Assembly: GCF_039523755.1 (NCBI RefSeq)
Contig: NZ_BAAAFX010000002.1
Location: forward strand, 1-64,000
Source of the DNA: Tatumella terrea
GTDB taxonomy: Bacteria > Pseudomonadota > Gammaproteobacteria > Enterobacterales > Enterobacteriaceae
DNA length: 64,000 nt
Direction of reading: 5' to 3'
Position 1 is the stretch's first letter; every line of letters begins with the position of its first letter. The position numbers and the translations under genes are program-made. The notes below the pieces were generated by a model, which was not told the DNA's origin, made no database searches, and saw only the letters and a program-made list of their open reading frames with translations. Of the stretch, positions 1 to 7,445 are shown one piece after another.

Positions 1-175
1 CGGAAAAGATAAGTGCTGAAAGCATCTAAGCACGAAACTTGCCCCGAGATGAGTTCTCCCTGACTCCTGGAGAGTCCTGAAGGGACGTTGAAGACGACGA
101 CGTTGATAGGCCGGATGTGTAAGTGCAGCGATGCATTGAGCTAACCGGTACTAATGACCCGTGAGGCTTAACCTT
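1..175 (+). rRNA. rrl: 23S ribosomal RNA, 3' end (partial)
   Basis: The window opens inside a 23S rRNA gene. The last bases match the conserved enterobacterial 3' terminus: the alpha-sarcin-distal region, the 'ctaaccggtactaatgaccc' stretch, and the closing 'gaggcttaacctt'. The mature end is placed at 175 by comparison with the E. coli 3' end. Bases 176-385 are the 23S-5S spacer and hold no gene. The 5' part of the operon (16S, spacer tRNAs) lies outside the window. Confidence 0.95.
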
Positions 176-385
176 ACAACGCCAGAGGCGTTTTGCGAGA
201 GACGCAAAGAATTTTCAGCGAAGTTCCGGATTGCTAATTTAACAATTTAGTGGGAATGAAAGATTTTACGTTCAGACAAGGCGGTAACCGCGCGATGAGA
301 AGGAGCATACATGAGTATGTGACTGAACAGCGCAAGGGAAACCAACGCCGTATGAACGTAAAAGATTCATTTCCGCACCAAGATT

Positions 386-505
386 TGCCTGGCGGCAAGA
401 GCGCGGTGGTCCCACCTGACCCCATGCCGAACTCAGAAGTGAAACGCCGTAGCGCCGATGGTAGTGTGGGGTCTCCCCATGCGAGAGTAGGGAACTGCCA
501 GGCAT
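386..505 (+). rRNA. rrf: 5S ribosomal RNA, first copy
   Basis: A 120-base sequence from tgcctggcgg to ctgccaggcat, nearly identical to E. coli 5S rRNA, with self-complementary ends forming helix I. It lies 210 bases after the 23S end and 12 bases before a tRNA-Thr gene. Positions 20-21 (GG) and 62-63 (CC) have the canonical helix II pairs, unlike the second copy downstream. Confidence 0.97.
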
Positions 506-517
506 CCAATTTAAAGT

Positions 518-593
518 GCTGATATGGCTCAGTTGGTAGAGCGCACCCTTGGTAAGGGTGAGGTCCCCAGTTCGACTCTGGGTATCAGCACCA
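518..593 (+). tRNA. thrV: tRNA-Thr (anticodon GGT)
   Basis: A 76-base cloverleaf. The acceptor arm gctgata pairs with tatcagc, the D-arm is ggctcagttggtagagc, the anticodon loop is cttggta with anticodon GGT, and the T-arm contains ggttcgac-like ttcgact. CCA is encoded. It sits between two 5S genes, the arrangement known from rrnD of E. coli (rrfD-thrV-rrfF). The symbol thrV is assigned on that basis. Confidence 0.96.
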
Positions 594-618
594 GTTATAC
601 AATTAAGTAAAAAGAATT

Positions 619-738
619 TGCCTGGCGGCAAGAGCGCAATGGTCCCACCTGAACCCATGCCGAACTCAGAAGTGAAACGTTGTAGCGCCGATGGTAGTGT
701 GGGGTCTCCCCATGCGAGAGTAGGGAACTGCCAGGCAC
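619..738 (+). rRNA. rrf: 5S ribosomal RNA, second copy
   Basis: A second 120-base 5S gene, 25 bases after the tRNA. Relative to the first copy it differs at four helix II bases (positions 20-21 GG to AA, positions 62-63 CC to TT), at position 35 (C to A) and at the last base. The four helix II changes are compensatory, so pairing is kept. This argues that it is a functional variant and not a decaying duplicate. Confidence 0.96.
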
Positions 739-750
739 CAAATCAAGTAG

Positions 751-780
751 AAGGCCCTGTCTGATGACAGGGCCTTTTAT
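751..780 (+). terminator. Intrinsic terminator of the rRNA operon (first)
   Basis: A hairpin with an aaggccctgt / acagggcctt stem (10 bp) and a short loop, followed by a T-rich tail. It lies 13 bases downstream of the second 5S gene and resembles the T1 terminators of rrn operons. Confidence 0.93.
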
Positions 781-841
781 TTTGCGTGTAATATAAGCAG
801 AAAATGGCTGAAAAGGCCGGATTTTCTCTGCTGAACGTCAG

Positions 842-869
842 AAGGCCACCCGGAAGGGTGGCCTTTTTG
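842..869 (+). terminator. Intrinsic terminator of the rRNA operon (second)
   Basis: A second strong hairpin, aaggccaccc / gggtggcctt, with a run of five T. With the one at 751 it makes a tandem T1/T2 arrangement typical of rrn operons. The rest of 739-1083 has no gene; it also holds the metA control region. Confidence 0.9.
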
Positions 870-1033
870 CGTTTAATCCTCAGTAAAACGGCGACTAAAA
901 CCGGCCGGAAGCTGTTTTCTGCCCTTTTTATCGCGCAATCCATCGTCTTTTGCGAAGCGTTGCTAAACTAAGCTGAAACATTTTCATCATTGGCTAATCA
1001 TTCTCGACTTTTCTGCAGACCCACGTTAGTCTT

Positions 1034-1057
1034 GGCTGTCTGGATGTCTAAACGTTT
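1034..1057 (+). promoter_or_regulatory. Three tandem Met boxes (MetJ operator) upstream of metA
   Basis: Three adjacent 8-mers without gaps, ggctgtct, ggatgtct and aaacgttt, match the MetJ consensus agacgtct at 5, 6 and 6 of 8 positions. They end 26 bases before the metA start codon. MetJ with S-adenosylmethionine is known to bind arrays of such octamers cooperatively, so repression of metA by methionine sufficiency is expected. Confidence 0.7.
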
Positions 1058-1083
1058 ATATGGTTAAAAAAAGGTGTCAGGTA

Positions 1084-2013
1084 ATGCCAATCAGAGTGCC
1101 GGATGAACTCCCTGCAGTAAATTTTTTACGTAATGAAAATGTCTTTGTCATGACCTCATCCCGTGCGCTGGTGCAAAATATCCGGCCGCTAAAAATTCTG
1201 ATCCTTAACCTGATGCCCAAAAAGATAGAAACTGAAAACCAGTTTCTGCGCCTGCTTTCTAACTCACCACTGCAGTTAGATATTCAGTTACTGCGGATTG
1301 ATAACCGTGAATCCAGAAACACGCCAACAGAGCATCTGGACACGTTTTACCGTAATTTCGCCGATATTCGTGATGAAAACTATGACGGTCTGATTGTCAC
1401 CGGCGCGCCGCTGGGGCTGGTCGACTTTGATGATGTGGCTTACTGGCCACAGATCCAGCAGGTATTACACTGGGCGAAAGATCACGTTACTTCCACGCTG
1501 TTTGTCTGCTGGGCGGTTCAGGCGGCACTGAATATTCTTTATGGTTTACCTAAAATAACCCGTCAGCAAAAGTTATCGGGTGTCTATCAGCACAGCCTGG
1601 TACAGCCGCATGCATTACTGACCCGGGGATTTGATGACCAGTTTCTGGCCCCTCATTCACGCTATGCCGATTTTCCGACGGAAATTATCCGCGAACATAC
1701 GGATCTGGATCTGTTTGCTGTCTCCGAAGAGACCGGAGCCTATCTGATGGCAAGCCGGGATAAGCGTCTGGTCTTTGTGACCGGCCATCCGGAGTATGAT
1801 TCACATACCCTGGCCGACGAATATTTGCGGGACATCGGTGCCGGGATTGATTCGCCGCTGCCTTATAATTATTTTCCGGGCAATAATTGTCGCCTGACAC
1901 CGCAAGCCAGCTGGCGCAGTCATGGGCATCTGCTGTTTTCAAACTGGCTGAATTATTATGTTTACCAGATAACTCCGTATGATCTGAAACATATGACACC
2001 CACCCTGGATTAA
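1084..2013 (+). CDS. metA: Homoserine O-succinyltransferase
   Basis: Catalyses succinyl transfer from succinyl-CoA to homoserine, the first committed step of methionine synthesis, in the cytoplasm. The 309-residue length equals E. coli MetA when the start is taken at MPIRVPDELP; an in-frame ATG eight codons upstream is less likely. The catalytic triad residues fall at the family positions: Cys142 in FVCWAVQ, His235 and Glu237 in TGHPEY. It follows an rRNA operon, as in E. coli next to rrnE. Unlike E. coli, aceBAK does not follow; the citrate lyase genes run toward it on the opposite strand. Likely MetJ-regulated through the upstream Met boxes. Confidence 0.97.
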   Translation: MPIRVPDELPAVNFLRNENVFVMTSSRALVQNIRPLKILILNLMPKKIETENQFLRLLSNSPLQLDIQLLRIDNRESRNTPTEHLDTFYRNFADIRDENYDGLIVTGAPLGLVDFDDVAYWPQIQQVLHWAKDHVTSTLFVCWAVQAALNILYGLPKITRQQKLSGVYQHSLVQPHALLTRGFDDQFLAPHSRYADFPTEIIREHTDLDLFAVSEETGAYLMASRDKRLVFVTGHPEYDSHTLADEYLRDIGAGIDSPLPYNYFPGNNCRLTPQASWRSHGHLLFSNWLNYYVYQITPYDLKHMTPTLD

Positions 2014-2050
2014 TCCCTCCTTAATAAGCGAAGTCAGGCGCAGATGAGCC

Positions 2051-2206
2051 TTAGGGAATATTTGCGCCGCTAAAATATTTGCCGGCGACCAGCAGGGTCT
2101 CCTGATCTTCTTCGGCCAGCGGAGTCCCGCCGGGGCGTCCGGTAATGTGTCTCAGCCTCAGCTGTTCATTATACATCCTGAGTCCATGGACCGGGTTAAC
2201 CGGCAT
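2051..2206 (-). CDS. Candidate small ORF downstream of citG (51 aa, unrecognised)
   Basis: The 302-base gap between metA and citG contains a minus-strand ORF of 51 codons starting MPVNPVHGLR and ending SGANIP. I do not recognise it. No good ribosome binding site is visible before its ATG, and that end overlaps a structured segment: 9-bp arms at 2191-2199 and 2244-2252, enclosing a GGCGG/CCGCC stem at 2223-2236. It could be a gene remnant or a chance ORF. It lies on the citG strand, 110 bases beyond the citG stop. Confidence 0.2.
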   Translation of the reverse strand: MPVNPVHGLRMYNEQLRLRHITGRPGGTPLAEEDQETLLVAGKYFSGANIP

Positions 2207-2315
2207 CCGTCAGGATCGCTGTGGCGGTGTGCCGCCGTCTTGCTTAACCCGGCCGTGTCAGCCTTGCGGTGAGTTGCTGCCTGGCTTGTGACCTCTTCAC
2301 CGCCAAATTCACCGT

Positions 2316-3185
2316 TTACCACGGTATTTTACCGAATGCAGAATCCCGGGGTGACGGTAAGAAGTCTGCCAGTACCATAGCGACCGCCAGTAAATCTGCA
2401 CTGCCGCCGGGGCTTAGCCGCCGCAGAGTAAAGTGACGGTCCATTTCCTCCAGTTCAGCGACTCCCCAGGGGGTCATCAGTGTCTGCTGCGCAGAGTGGC
2501 GTACGTACTGCAACCCCTCTATCCCTCCCCGGGAAACCAGATTACTGTCTGCATTGACGGCCATCAGCCTTAACAAAGCATTATGGTGTTGCCGGTCGCC
2601 GCTTTCCTGGTGCCAGTAAGGCAGCACATACCGGCGGACGGTAAGAAACCCGCTTTCTGCTTCTCCTCTGGCACCGGTCAGGGAATACCGTTGATAGAGC
2701 CTGGCCCCCGCAGATGGCGTTGCCTGGCCGGTGGCCAGTTCACGAGCGACAATGCCCTGGCAGATAGCGCTGGTTTCCTGGCACAATGCTGTGGTGCTGA
2801 GGGGCTCTTTCCGCCCGGCTAAGCGGCCGGCCGCACAACAGAGCAGTCCCAGAGAAAATATCCCTCCCTGATGGGTATTGACCTGTCCGGTAGCAGAAAA
2901 CATCGCTTCTTCACACGCCAGTCCAGCGGGCCGTAGCAAGGACAACTGACTTTCCGCCGGCAGGAAAGCCTGTCTGTATCCCAGTTGCTCAAATACCGTT
3001 AACCACGGGGTAATCGCACGGATACTCTTCATGAACAGAGCGTGGTCCATATCATGGTGGGCACCGTTATTATTACGGTCAACCAGTCCGGGCTTGGGTG
3101 TCAGGTCCAGCTCGCACCGGAGTGCGGCGATCACTTTTTCCGGCAGCGCGGTGACCGGAGAACTAATTGCGGGTAAACCAGTCAT
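2316..3185 (-). CDS. citG: Triphosphoribosyl-dephospho-CoA synthase
   Basis: Makes 2'-(5''-triphosphoribosyl)-3'-dephospho-CoA from ATP and dephospho-CoA, the precursor of the citrate lyase prosthetic group. The 289-residue protein shows the family signatures: LTPKPGLVDRNNNGAHHDMD near residues 29-48, a VNTHQGGIFSLG block near 102-113, and a SPGGSADLLA motif near the C-terminus. It is the last gene of the citrate operon. Its start overlaps the end of citX by 23 bases, implying translational coupling. The order citCDEFXG matches E. coli. Confidence 0.95.
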   Translation of the reverse strand: MTGLPAISSPVTALPEKVIAALRCELDLTPKPGLVDRNNNGAHHDMDHALFMKSIRAITPWLTVFEQLGYRQAFLPAESQLSLLRPAGLACEEAMFSATGQVNTHQGGIFSLGLLCCAAGRLAGRKEPLSTTALCQETSAICQGIVARELATGQATPSAGARLYQRYSLTGARGEAESGFLTVRRYVLPYWHQESGDRQHHNALLRLMAVNADSNLVSRGGIEGLQYVRHSAQQTLMTPWGVAELEEMDRHFTLRRLSPGGSADLLAVAMVLADFLPSPRDSAFGKIPW

Positions 3186-3702
3186 TAATGATCTTCTCTA
3201 CACTGGCCAGAACTTCTGCCCGGGAATGGCATTGTGAACGGGAGCAACAGGCTGCAGGTTCATTGCATACGAGGCATCTTCGGCTATGCCGGTTTAGTGA
3301 TTGCCTGCCGAGAGGACCGGCGACCGGACAGATAACATCAAAGTCCCAGAGCCTGCCCAGCGGATGAGTCTGTTCAGTCTCAATCAGCTGTGCTTTCAGC
3401 TCCGGTGCCGGATGATCGACGCACCATAAGGCTTCCGGTCCGGTCGGCAGCCAGTTCACTTCTCTGGCGATAACCGGCCAGCCATGACTCCGCAGCCACT
3501 GGTCACACACCTGAAGTGCCACTCCCATGATATTTTCATAGCGGGCACTGGTTTTCAGCGGGCCCGGCGTGACCAGAGTCAGAGAAATGAGCGGCCGGGA
3601 ATAACGGTCTGACCATTCTGTCTGACGTTGCGCGCGCTTTTCTTTAGCCAGTAACATGGCTTCCAGGCTGACAGCCGTCCGGATAGTTCCCCGGGTCACC
3701 AT
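3163..3702 (-). CDS. citX: Apo-citrate lyase phosphoribosyl-dephospho-CoA transferase
   Basis: Transfers the prosthetic group made by CitG onto the serine of the acyl carrier protein CitD. The 179-residue length and the GRLWDFDVICP block near residue 115, followed by SRRCLVCNEPAACCSRSQCH, are typical of free-standing CitX. In some bacteria CitX is fused to CitG; here they are separate overlapping genes. The start lies 2 bases after the citF stop. Confidence 0.94.
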   Translation of the reverse strand: MVTRGTIRTAVSLEAMLLAKEKRAQRQTEWSDRYSRPLISLTLVTPGPLKTSARYENIMGVALQVCDQWLRSHGWPVIAREVNWLPTGPEALWCVDHPAPELKAQLIETEQTHPLGRLWDFDVICPVAGPLGRQSLNRHSRRCLVCNEPAACCSRSQCHSRAEVLASVEKIINDWFTRN

Positions 3703-3704
3703 AA

Positions 3705-5216
3705 TTACTCCTCCCGCAGTATCTGACGGACCACATCGATGACACTACCATCACGGTAGTGGATGATGCCGACCACCTTATCGGTAAATTTTATCGGCTG
3801 TGGCTCGCCGCAAATCAGTAATGCACGCTGCCACAGATCTTCAATGGACAGGATATCCATCCCCGCATCAATAAGACGACGGCGGAGGTCCGGGCGGGCA
3901 GGGTTGACGGCTATCCCATGGTCAGTGACCAGAATATCGATGCTTTCACCGGGGGTGACCCGCGTGGTGACCTGTCTGACCACTGTCGGGATACGGGTGC
4001 GGATTAAAGGGGCGACAACAATGGTCAGGTTCGCGGCTGCAGCAACGTCACAATGCCCTCCGGAGGCTCCGCGCATCACACCATCAGACCCGGTGATCAC
4101 GTTGACGTTAAAATCGAGGTCGATCTCCAGTGCGCTGAGGATCACTACATCCAGCTGGTCACAGCTGGCACCTTTACTGGCCGGATTGGCGTAGACATTG
4201 GTGGATATTTCGATGTGCTGAGGATTACGGGCCAGCGATCCGGCGGCCTGACTATCAAAGCACTGAGTGTCGAGCAGCTTTTCGATCAATCCTTTTTCAT
4301 GAAGATCCACCAGGCTGCCGGTGATCCCGCCGAGAGCAAACCGGGCATGGATCCCCTGTGCGGCCATTTTATCCCCCAGGAACCGGGTACAGGCGGTCGC
4401 CGCAGCCCCGGAACCGGTCTGCATAGAAAATCCGGGCGTAAAATAGCCTGAATGTTCAATGACATCGGCGGCACGACGGGCGATCAGTAATTCACGGGGA
4501 TTTCCCGTCATCCTTGCCGCGCCGACACCGATCTTTGCAGGATCGCCGACACAGGCGGTACGGACAACATAATCCACCTGATCCTGTAAAATACTGGCCG
4601 GTAAATTCGGGTAGGGCAGCAACTCTTCGGTCAGCAGTATCACTTTACGTGCATAACGGGCATCCGTCATTGCATAGCCAAGTGAGCCGCAGGCGGAATG
4701 GCTGCCTGTGCCACGGGCATTTCCAAATTCATCACAACCGGGAACCGCCAGAAATGCGACATCAATCGTGATCTCACCGTCCTGCAGCAGTTTGACCCGC
4801 CCGCCATGTGAATGGATATGAACCGGGTTCTCCATCAATCCGTTGGAAATGGCTTCTGCCAGCTTACCGCGCATTCCTGAGGTATAAACAGAGGTGATGA
4901 CCCGCTGACGGATCGGTTCAATCAGCGGTGCATTGCAGCTCATCAATGAACTGGATGCTAAGGTTAACTCCCTGAAGCCCAGAGAAGCCAGTGTGGCCAC
5001 CACATCATTAATGACTTTATCCCCTTCGCGGAAGGCATGATGAAAAGAGATGGTCATCCCGTCCTTCAATCCGCTTCGGCGTATTGCCTCCTCCAGTGAG
5101 CTGCAGAGTTTTCGGGTTCTTTTTTCCCGGGCGTCAGCAAGCCAGGGCGTGGAAGTATTGGCACCGCTGAAAGGGGCAGAGTGGTCAGTGCCGGAAAGGC
5201 TATCGATAGCATTCAT
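3705..5216 (-). CDS. citF: Citrate lyase alpha subunit (citrate:acetyl-ACP transferase)
   Basis: Exchanges the acetyl group on CitD for citrate to form citryl-ACP. A 503-residue protein with the family features: SFHHAFREGDKVIN near residues 58-71, HSHGGRVKLLQDGEI, and a C-terminal VTDHGIAVNPARPDL block. The start is placed at MNAIDS (5216), preceded by an aaggatgag ribosome binding site, 10 bases after the citE stop. A longer in-frame ORF reaching 5294 would overlap citE extensively and is rejected. Confidence 0.96.
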   Translation of the reverse strand: MNAIDSLSGTDHSAPFSGANTSTPWLADAREKRTRKLCSSLEEAIRRSGLKDGMTISFHHAFREGDKVINDVVATLASLGFRELTLASSSLMSCNAPLIEPIRQRVITSVYTSGMRGKLAEAISNGLMENPVHIHSHGGRVKLLQDGEITIDVAFLAVPGCDEFGNARGTGSHSACGSLGYAMTDARYARKVILLTEELLPYPNLPASILQDQVDYVVRTACVGDPAKIGVGAARMTGNPRELLIARRAADVIEHSGYFTPGFSMQTGSGAAATACTRFLGDKMAAQGIHARFALGGITGSLVDLHEKGLIEKLLDTQCFDSQAAGSLARNPQHIEISTNVYANPASKGASCDQLDVVILSALEIDLDFNVNVITGSDGVMRGASGGHCDVAAAANLTIVVAPLIRTRIPTVVRQVTTRVTPGESIDILVTDHGIAVNPARPDLRRRLIDAGMDILSIEDLWQRALLICGEPQPIKFTDKVVGIIHYRDGSVIDVVRQILREE

Positions 5217-5226
5217 TCTCTCATCC

Positions 5227-6102
5227 TTAGTGATATAAACCGGAGGCAGCAGCACGTTCAAGGACGGTCTGTGCATGGTTGATGATAGGGGCATCGATCA
5301 TTTTCCCGTTCAGGGAGACCACGCCCAGGCCCTGTTTTTCCCCTTCACTGGCCGCTTCAAGCACCTGTTTCGCCTGTTCCACTTCCTGCGGGGTTGGGGT
5401 AAATGCCTGATGTAGCAGGGCTATCTGACGGGGATTGATCAGTGATTTCCCGTTGAATCCCATCCGGCGGATCAGGTCGGTTTCTTTCAGGAAACCTTGT
5501 TCATCGTTGATATCGGACCAGACCACATCAAAAGCATCAATGCCGGCGGCCCGGGCAGCGTGAAGTACTGCACAACGCGCATAGAACAATTCGGTACCGT
5601 CGCCCCGTTCGGTCTGCATATCCATGACATAATCGAAAGCTGCAAGCGCAATCCCTATCAGTCGTGGTGAACTGCGGGCGATGGCCACGGAATTAATCAC
5701 TCCGGTCGCGGACTCTATCGCGGCCATCAGGCGTGTCGACCCAACCTGGCGCCCGCAGGCCTTTTCGATGGCTTCGAGATGAGTCTCCAGCGCGTAAATA
5801 TCTTCCGGCGAATCTGTTTTGGGTAGCCGGATCACATCCGCTCCGGCGTGTACGGCAGCATGAAGATCCTTAAGTCCGAAAGGGGTCGTTAATGCATTAA
5901 TGCGGACAACTTTCTCTATATCCCGATACATCGGATGCTGTAATGCGTGAAAGACCAGCAGACGTCCCGCATCTTTTTCATGAACCGATACGGCATCTTC
6001 CAGATCAAACATGATGGAATCCGGACGATAGATAAATGCGGTGGAAAGCATGGCAGCACTGGTGCCAGGCACAAACAGCATACTGCGACGAAGTTTTTTC
6101 AT
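5227..6102 (-). CDS. citE: Citrate lyase beta subunit (citryl-ACP oxaloacetate-lyase)
   Basis: Cleaves citryl-ACP to oxaloacetate and acetyl-ACP. The 291-residue protein starts MKKLRRSMLFVPG and shows the HpcH/HpaI-type TIM-barrel signatures: MFDLEDAV near residues 31-38, VRINAL, ADVIRLPK, and AAIESATGV near 134. The ATG at 6102 overlaps the citD stop in an ATGA configuration, indicating coupled translation. A longer in-frame extension to 6180 lies entirely within citD and is not the start. Confidence 0.96.
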   Translation of the reverse strand: MKKLRRSMLFVPGTSAAMLSTAFIYRPDSIMFDLEDAVSVHEKDAGRLLVFHALQHPMYRDIEKVVRINALTTPFGLKDLHAAVHAGADVIRLPKTDSPEDIYALETHLEAIEKACGRQVGSTRLMAAIESATGVINSVAIARSSPRLIGIALAAFDYVMDMQTERGDGTELFYARCAVLHAARAAGIDAFDVVWSDINDEQGFLKETDLIRRMGFNGKSLINPRQIALLHQAFTPTPQEVEQAKQVLEAASEGEKQGLGVVSLNGKMIDAPIINHAQTVLERAAASGLYH

Positions 6103-6392
6103 AACAGTTTCTCCGGGTCCAGTGCAGTGACTTCTGCGGCACGTAATATGGCGCACTGTATCCGTGCGCGTAGCACACAATCGAGAGCGCCTTTATCCTC
6201 GATAATGACTAATCCGCTGTTTACGCCAAGAGTCGTCAGCGTTTGTACGGCGACCGCATGGATTTGCTGTCCGAACTGCTGCATGACCTCACTGCGGATC
6301 ACTATCTCTGTGGCGCCGTCGGCCGGGATCACTTTGATCTTTGCATCTCCGGATTCCAGAGTGCCTGCTAACGCCTCTCTGAGAATGTTCAT
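6099..6392 (-). CDS. citD: Citrate lyase acyl carrier protein (gamma subunit)
   Basis: Carries the phosphoribosyl-dephospho-CoA thiol on which acetyl and citryl groups ride during the citrate lyase reaction. 97 residues, the normal family length. Ser14 in the segment LESGDAKI corresponds to the known attachment serine. It overlaps citE by 4 bases and lies 19 bases after citC. Confidence 0.95.
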   Translation of the reverse strand: MNILREALAGTLESGDAKIKVIPADGATEIVIRSEVMQQFGQQIHAVAVQTLTTLGVNSGLVIIEDKGALDCVLRARIQCAILRAAEVTALDPEKLL

Positions 6393-6411
6393 TATTTTTT
6401 TCCTTTTTTAT

Positions 6412-7440
6412 TCAGGGTGATACCGGCTGCGCGATATGCTGCGCCTCCAGATATGAAAAGGTGGTCGGGGGGACCTTGTCACGAAGCTGGTCATAATGCC
6501 GGCCGGCCAGTAACCGGCGCACTTCTGACGCTGAAACTGCTGTGCCGTCATGGCTGGCGATGCGGGATATTTCTTTCACCGTGACCTTTCCGGCCAGCAG
6601 GGTATGCATCGTTTCGTTATAACGACGAGTCGTCGGACAAAAAGGCTCAGAACCGATGTAGCGGTGGGTGATCCCCAGTGCCGGTGCGATGTCATCGCGA
6701 AAAAGGATCAGATCGATAGCGCACCAGGCCTGATCGACGACGGGGGTTTCTTTCAGGAAATAGGCAGGGAAGGTGGCCCGTGAAATAATGTAGGGAGACC
6801 CGCCATGGACCGTGACATTGGGCAGATGAGCCATCCCCCGGCTGACCATGGTGAGCCTGTCGGCATAAGAAAAGAATGACCCTTCTTCACCGACCAAAAA
6901 CAGGTGTAACCAGTCACACTGACGTGCAGCCAGTCCGGCGAGGAACTGGTGGCCAAGGGTGAACGGATTCGCATTCATCACTATCGCGGCAATTTTTTCC
7001 CCGGGTTGACGGTATTGTGATAACTGCCGACAGTAATGTTGCAGACCCACAGGATTATTCTCCATCAGTACGGCACGATCCCCGTCACGGGCGAGGGGCC
7101 AGAAGCCACACTGGCGGAACTGCCCGATGTTCTCCGGACGGGTGCAGAGAAACAGTGGTGAGATTCGGTTCCGCAGTGCGAAGCCTTCCAGTACGGACAG
7201 TAACCGGGCGGTCAGATTAATGCCGCGCCAGGGGAGGTCGGTCACTACACATTTGATAATATTGCCGGCGAGCCCGGCACAGCCCGCCAGCCGGTTGCCG
7301 ACAAAGGCCTCGGCAAAGTATTCGATATCGGCGTCGGGTTGAATATGGAAGTTCTGAAGAAATTCGGTGATCCGTTCAACGCGCTGAGTGTGTCCGGCGA
7401 CGCGGGTGAGACGCAGAGAAAGTGCAGGCTGTAGGTCCAT
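6412..7440 (-). CDS. citC: [Citrate (pro-3S)-lyase] ligase
   Basis: Activates citrate lyase by acetylating the thiol of the CitD prosthetic group with acetate and ATP. The 342-residue protein has an N-terminal GNAT-like half (residues 1-120) and a C-terminal nucleotidyltransferase half with a NANPFTLGHQFL motif near residue 156, the HxGH-like site of the cytidylyltransferase fold, and an S/T-rich SASEVRRLL segment. It lies 5 bases after the FAH-family gene, so it belongs to the same transcript. Confidence 0.95.
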   Translation of the reverse strand: MDLQPALSLRLTRVAGHTQRVERITEFLQNFHIQPDADIEYFAEAFVGNRLAGCAGLAGNIIKCVVTDLPWRGINLTARLLSVLEGFALRNRISPLFLCTRPENIGQFRQCGFWPLARDGDRAVLMENNPVGLQHYCRQLSQYRQPGEKIAAIVMNANPFTLGHQFLAGLAARQCDWLHLFLVGEEGSFFSYADRLTMVSRGMAHLPNVTVHGGSPYIISRATFPAYFLKETPVVDQAWCAIDLILFRDDIAPALGITHRYIGSEPFCPTTRRYNETMHTLLAGKVTVKEISRIASHDGTAVSASEVRRLLAGRHYDQLRDKVPPTTFSYLEAQHIAQPVSP

Positions 7441-7445
7441 GGCAT

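Noticed and set aside
234..764. Several ORFs of 60-130 codons on both strands across the 5S and tRNA genes
   Set aside because: They lie on structural RNA genes and repeat each other because the two 5S copies are nearly identical; none has a coding signature.
4053..4451. 132-codon plus-strand ORF antisense to citF
   Set aside because: It lies inside a well-conserved gene on the other strand and resembles no known protein; it is a frame shadow.
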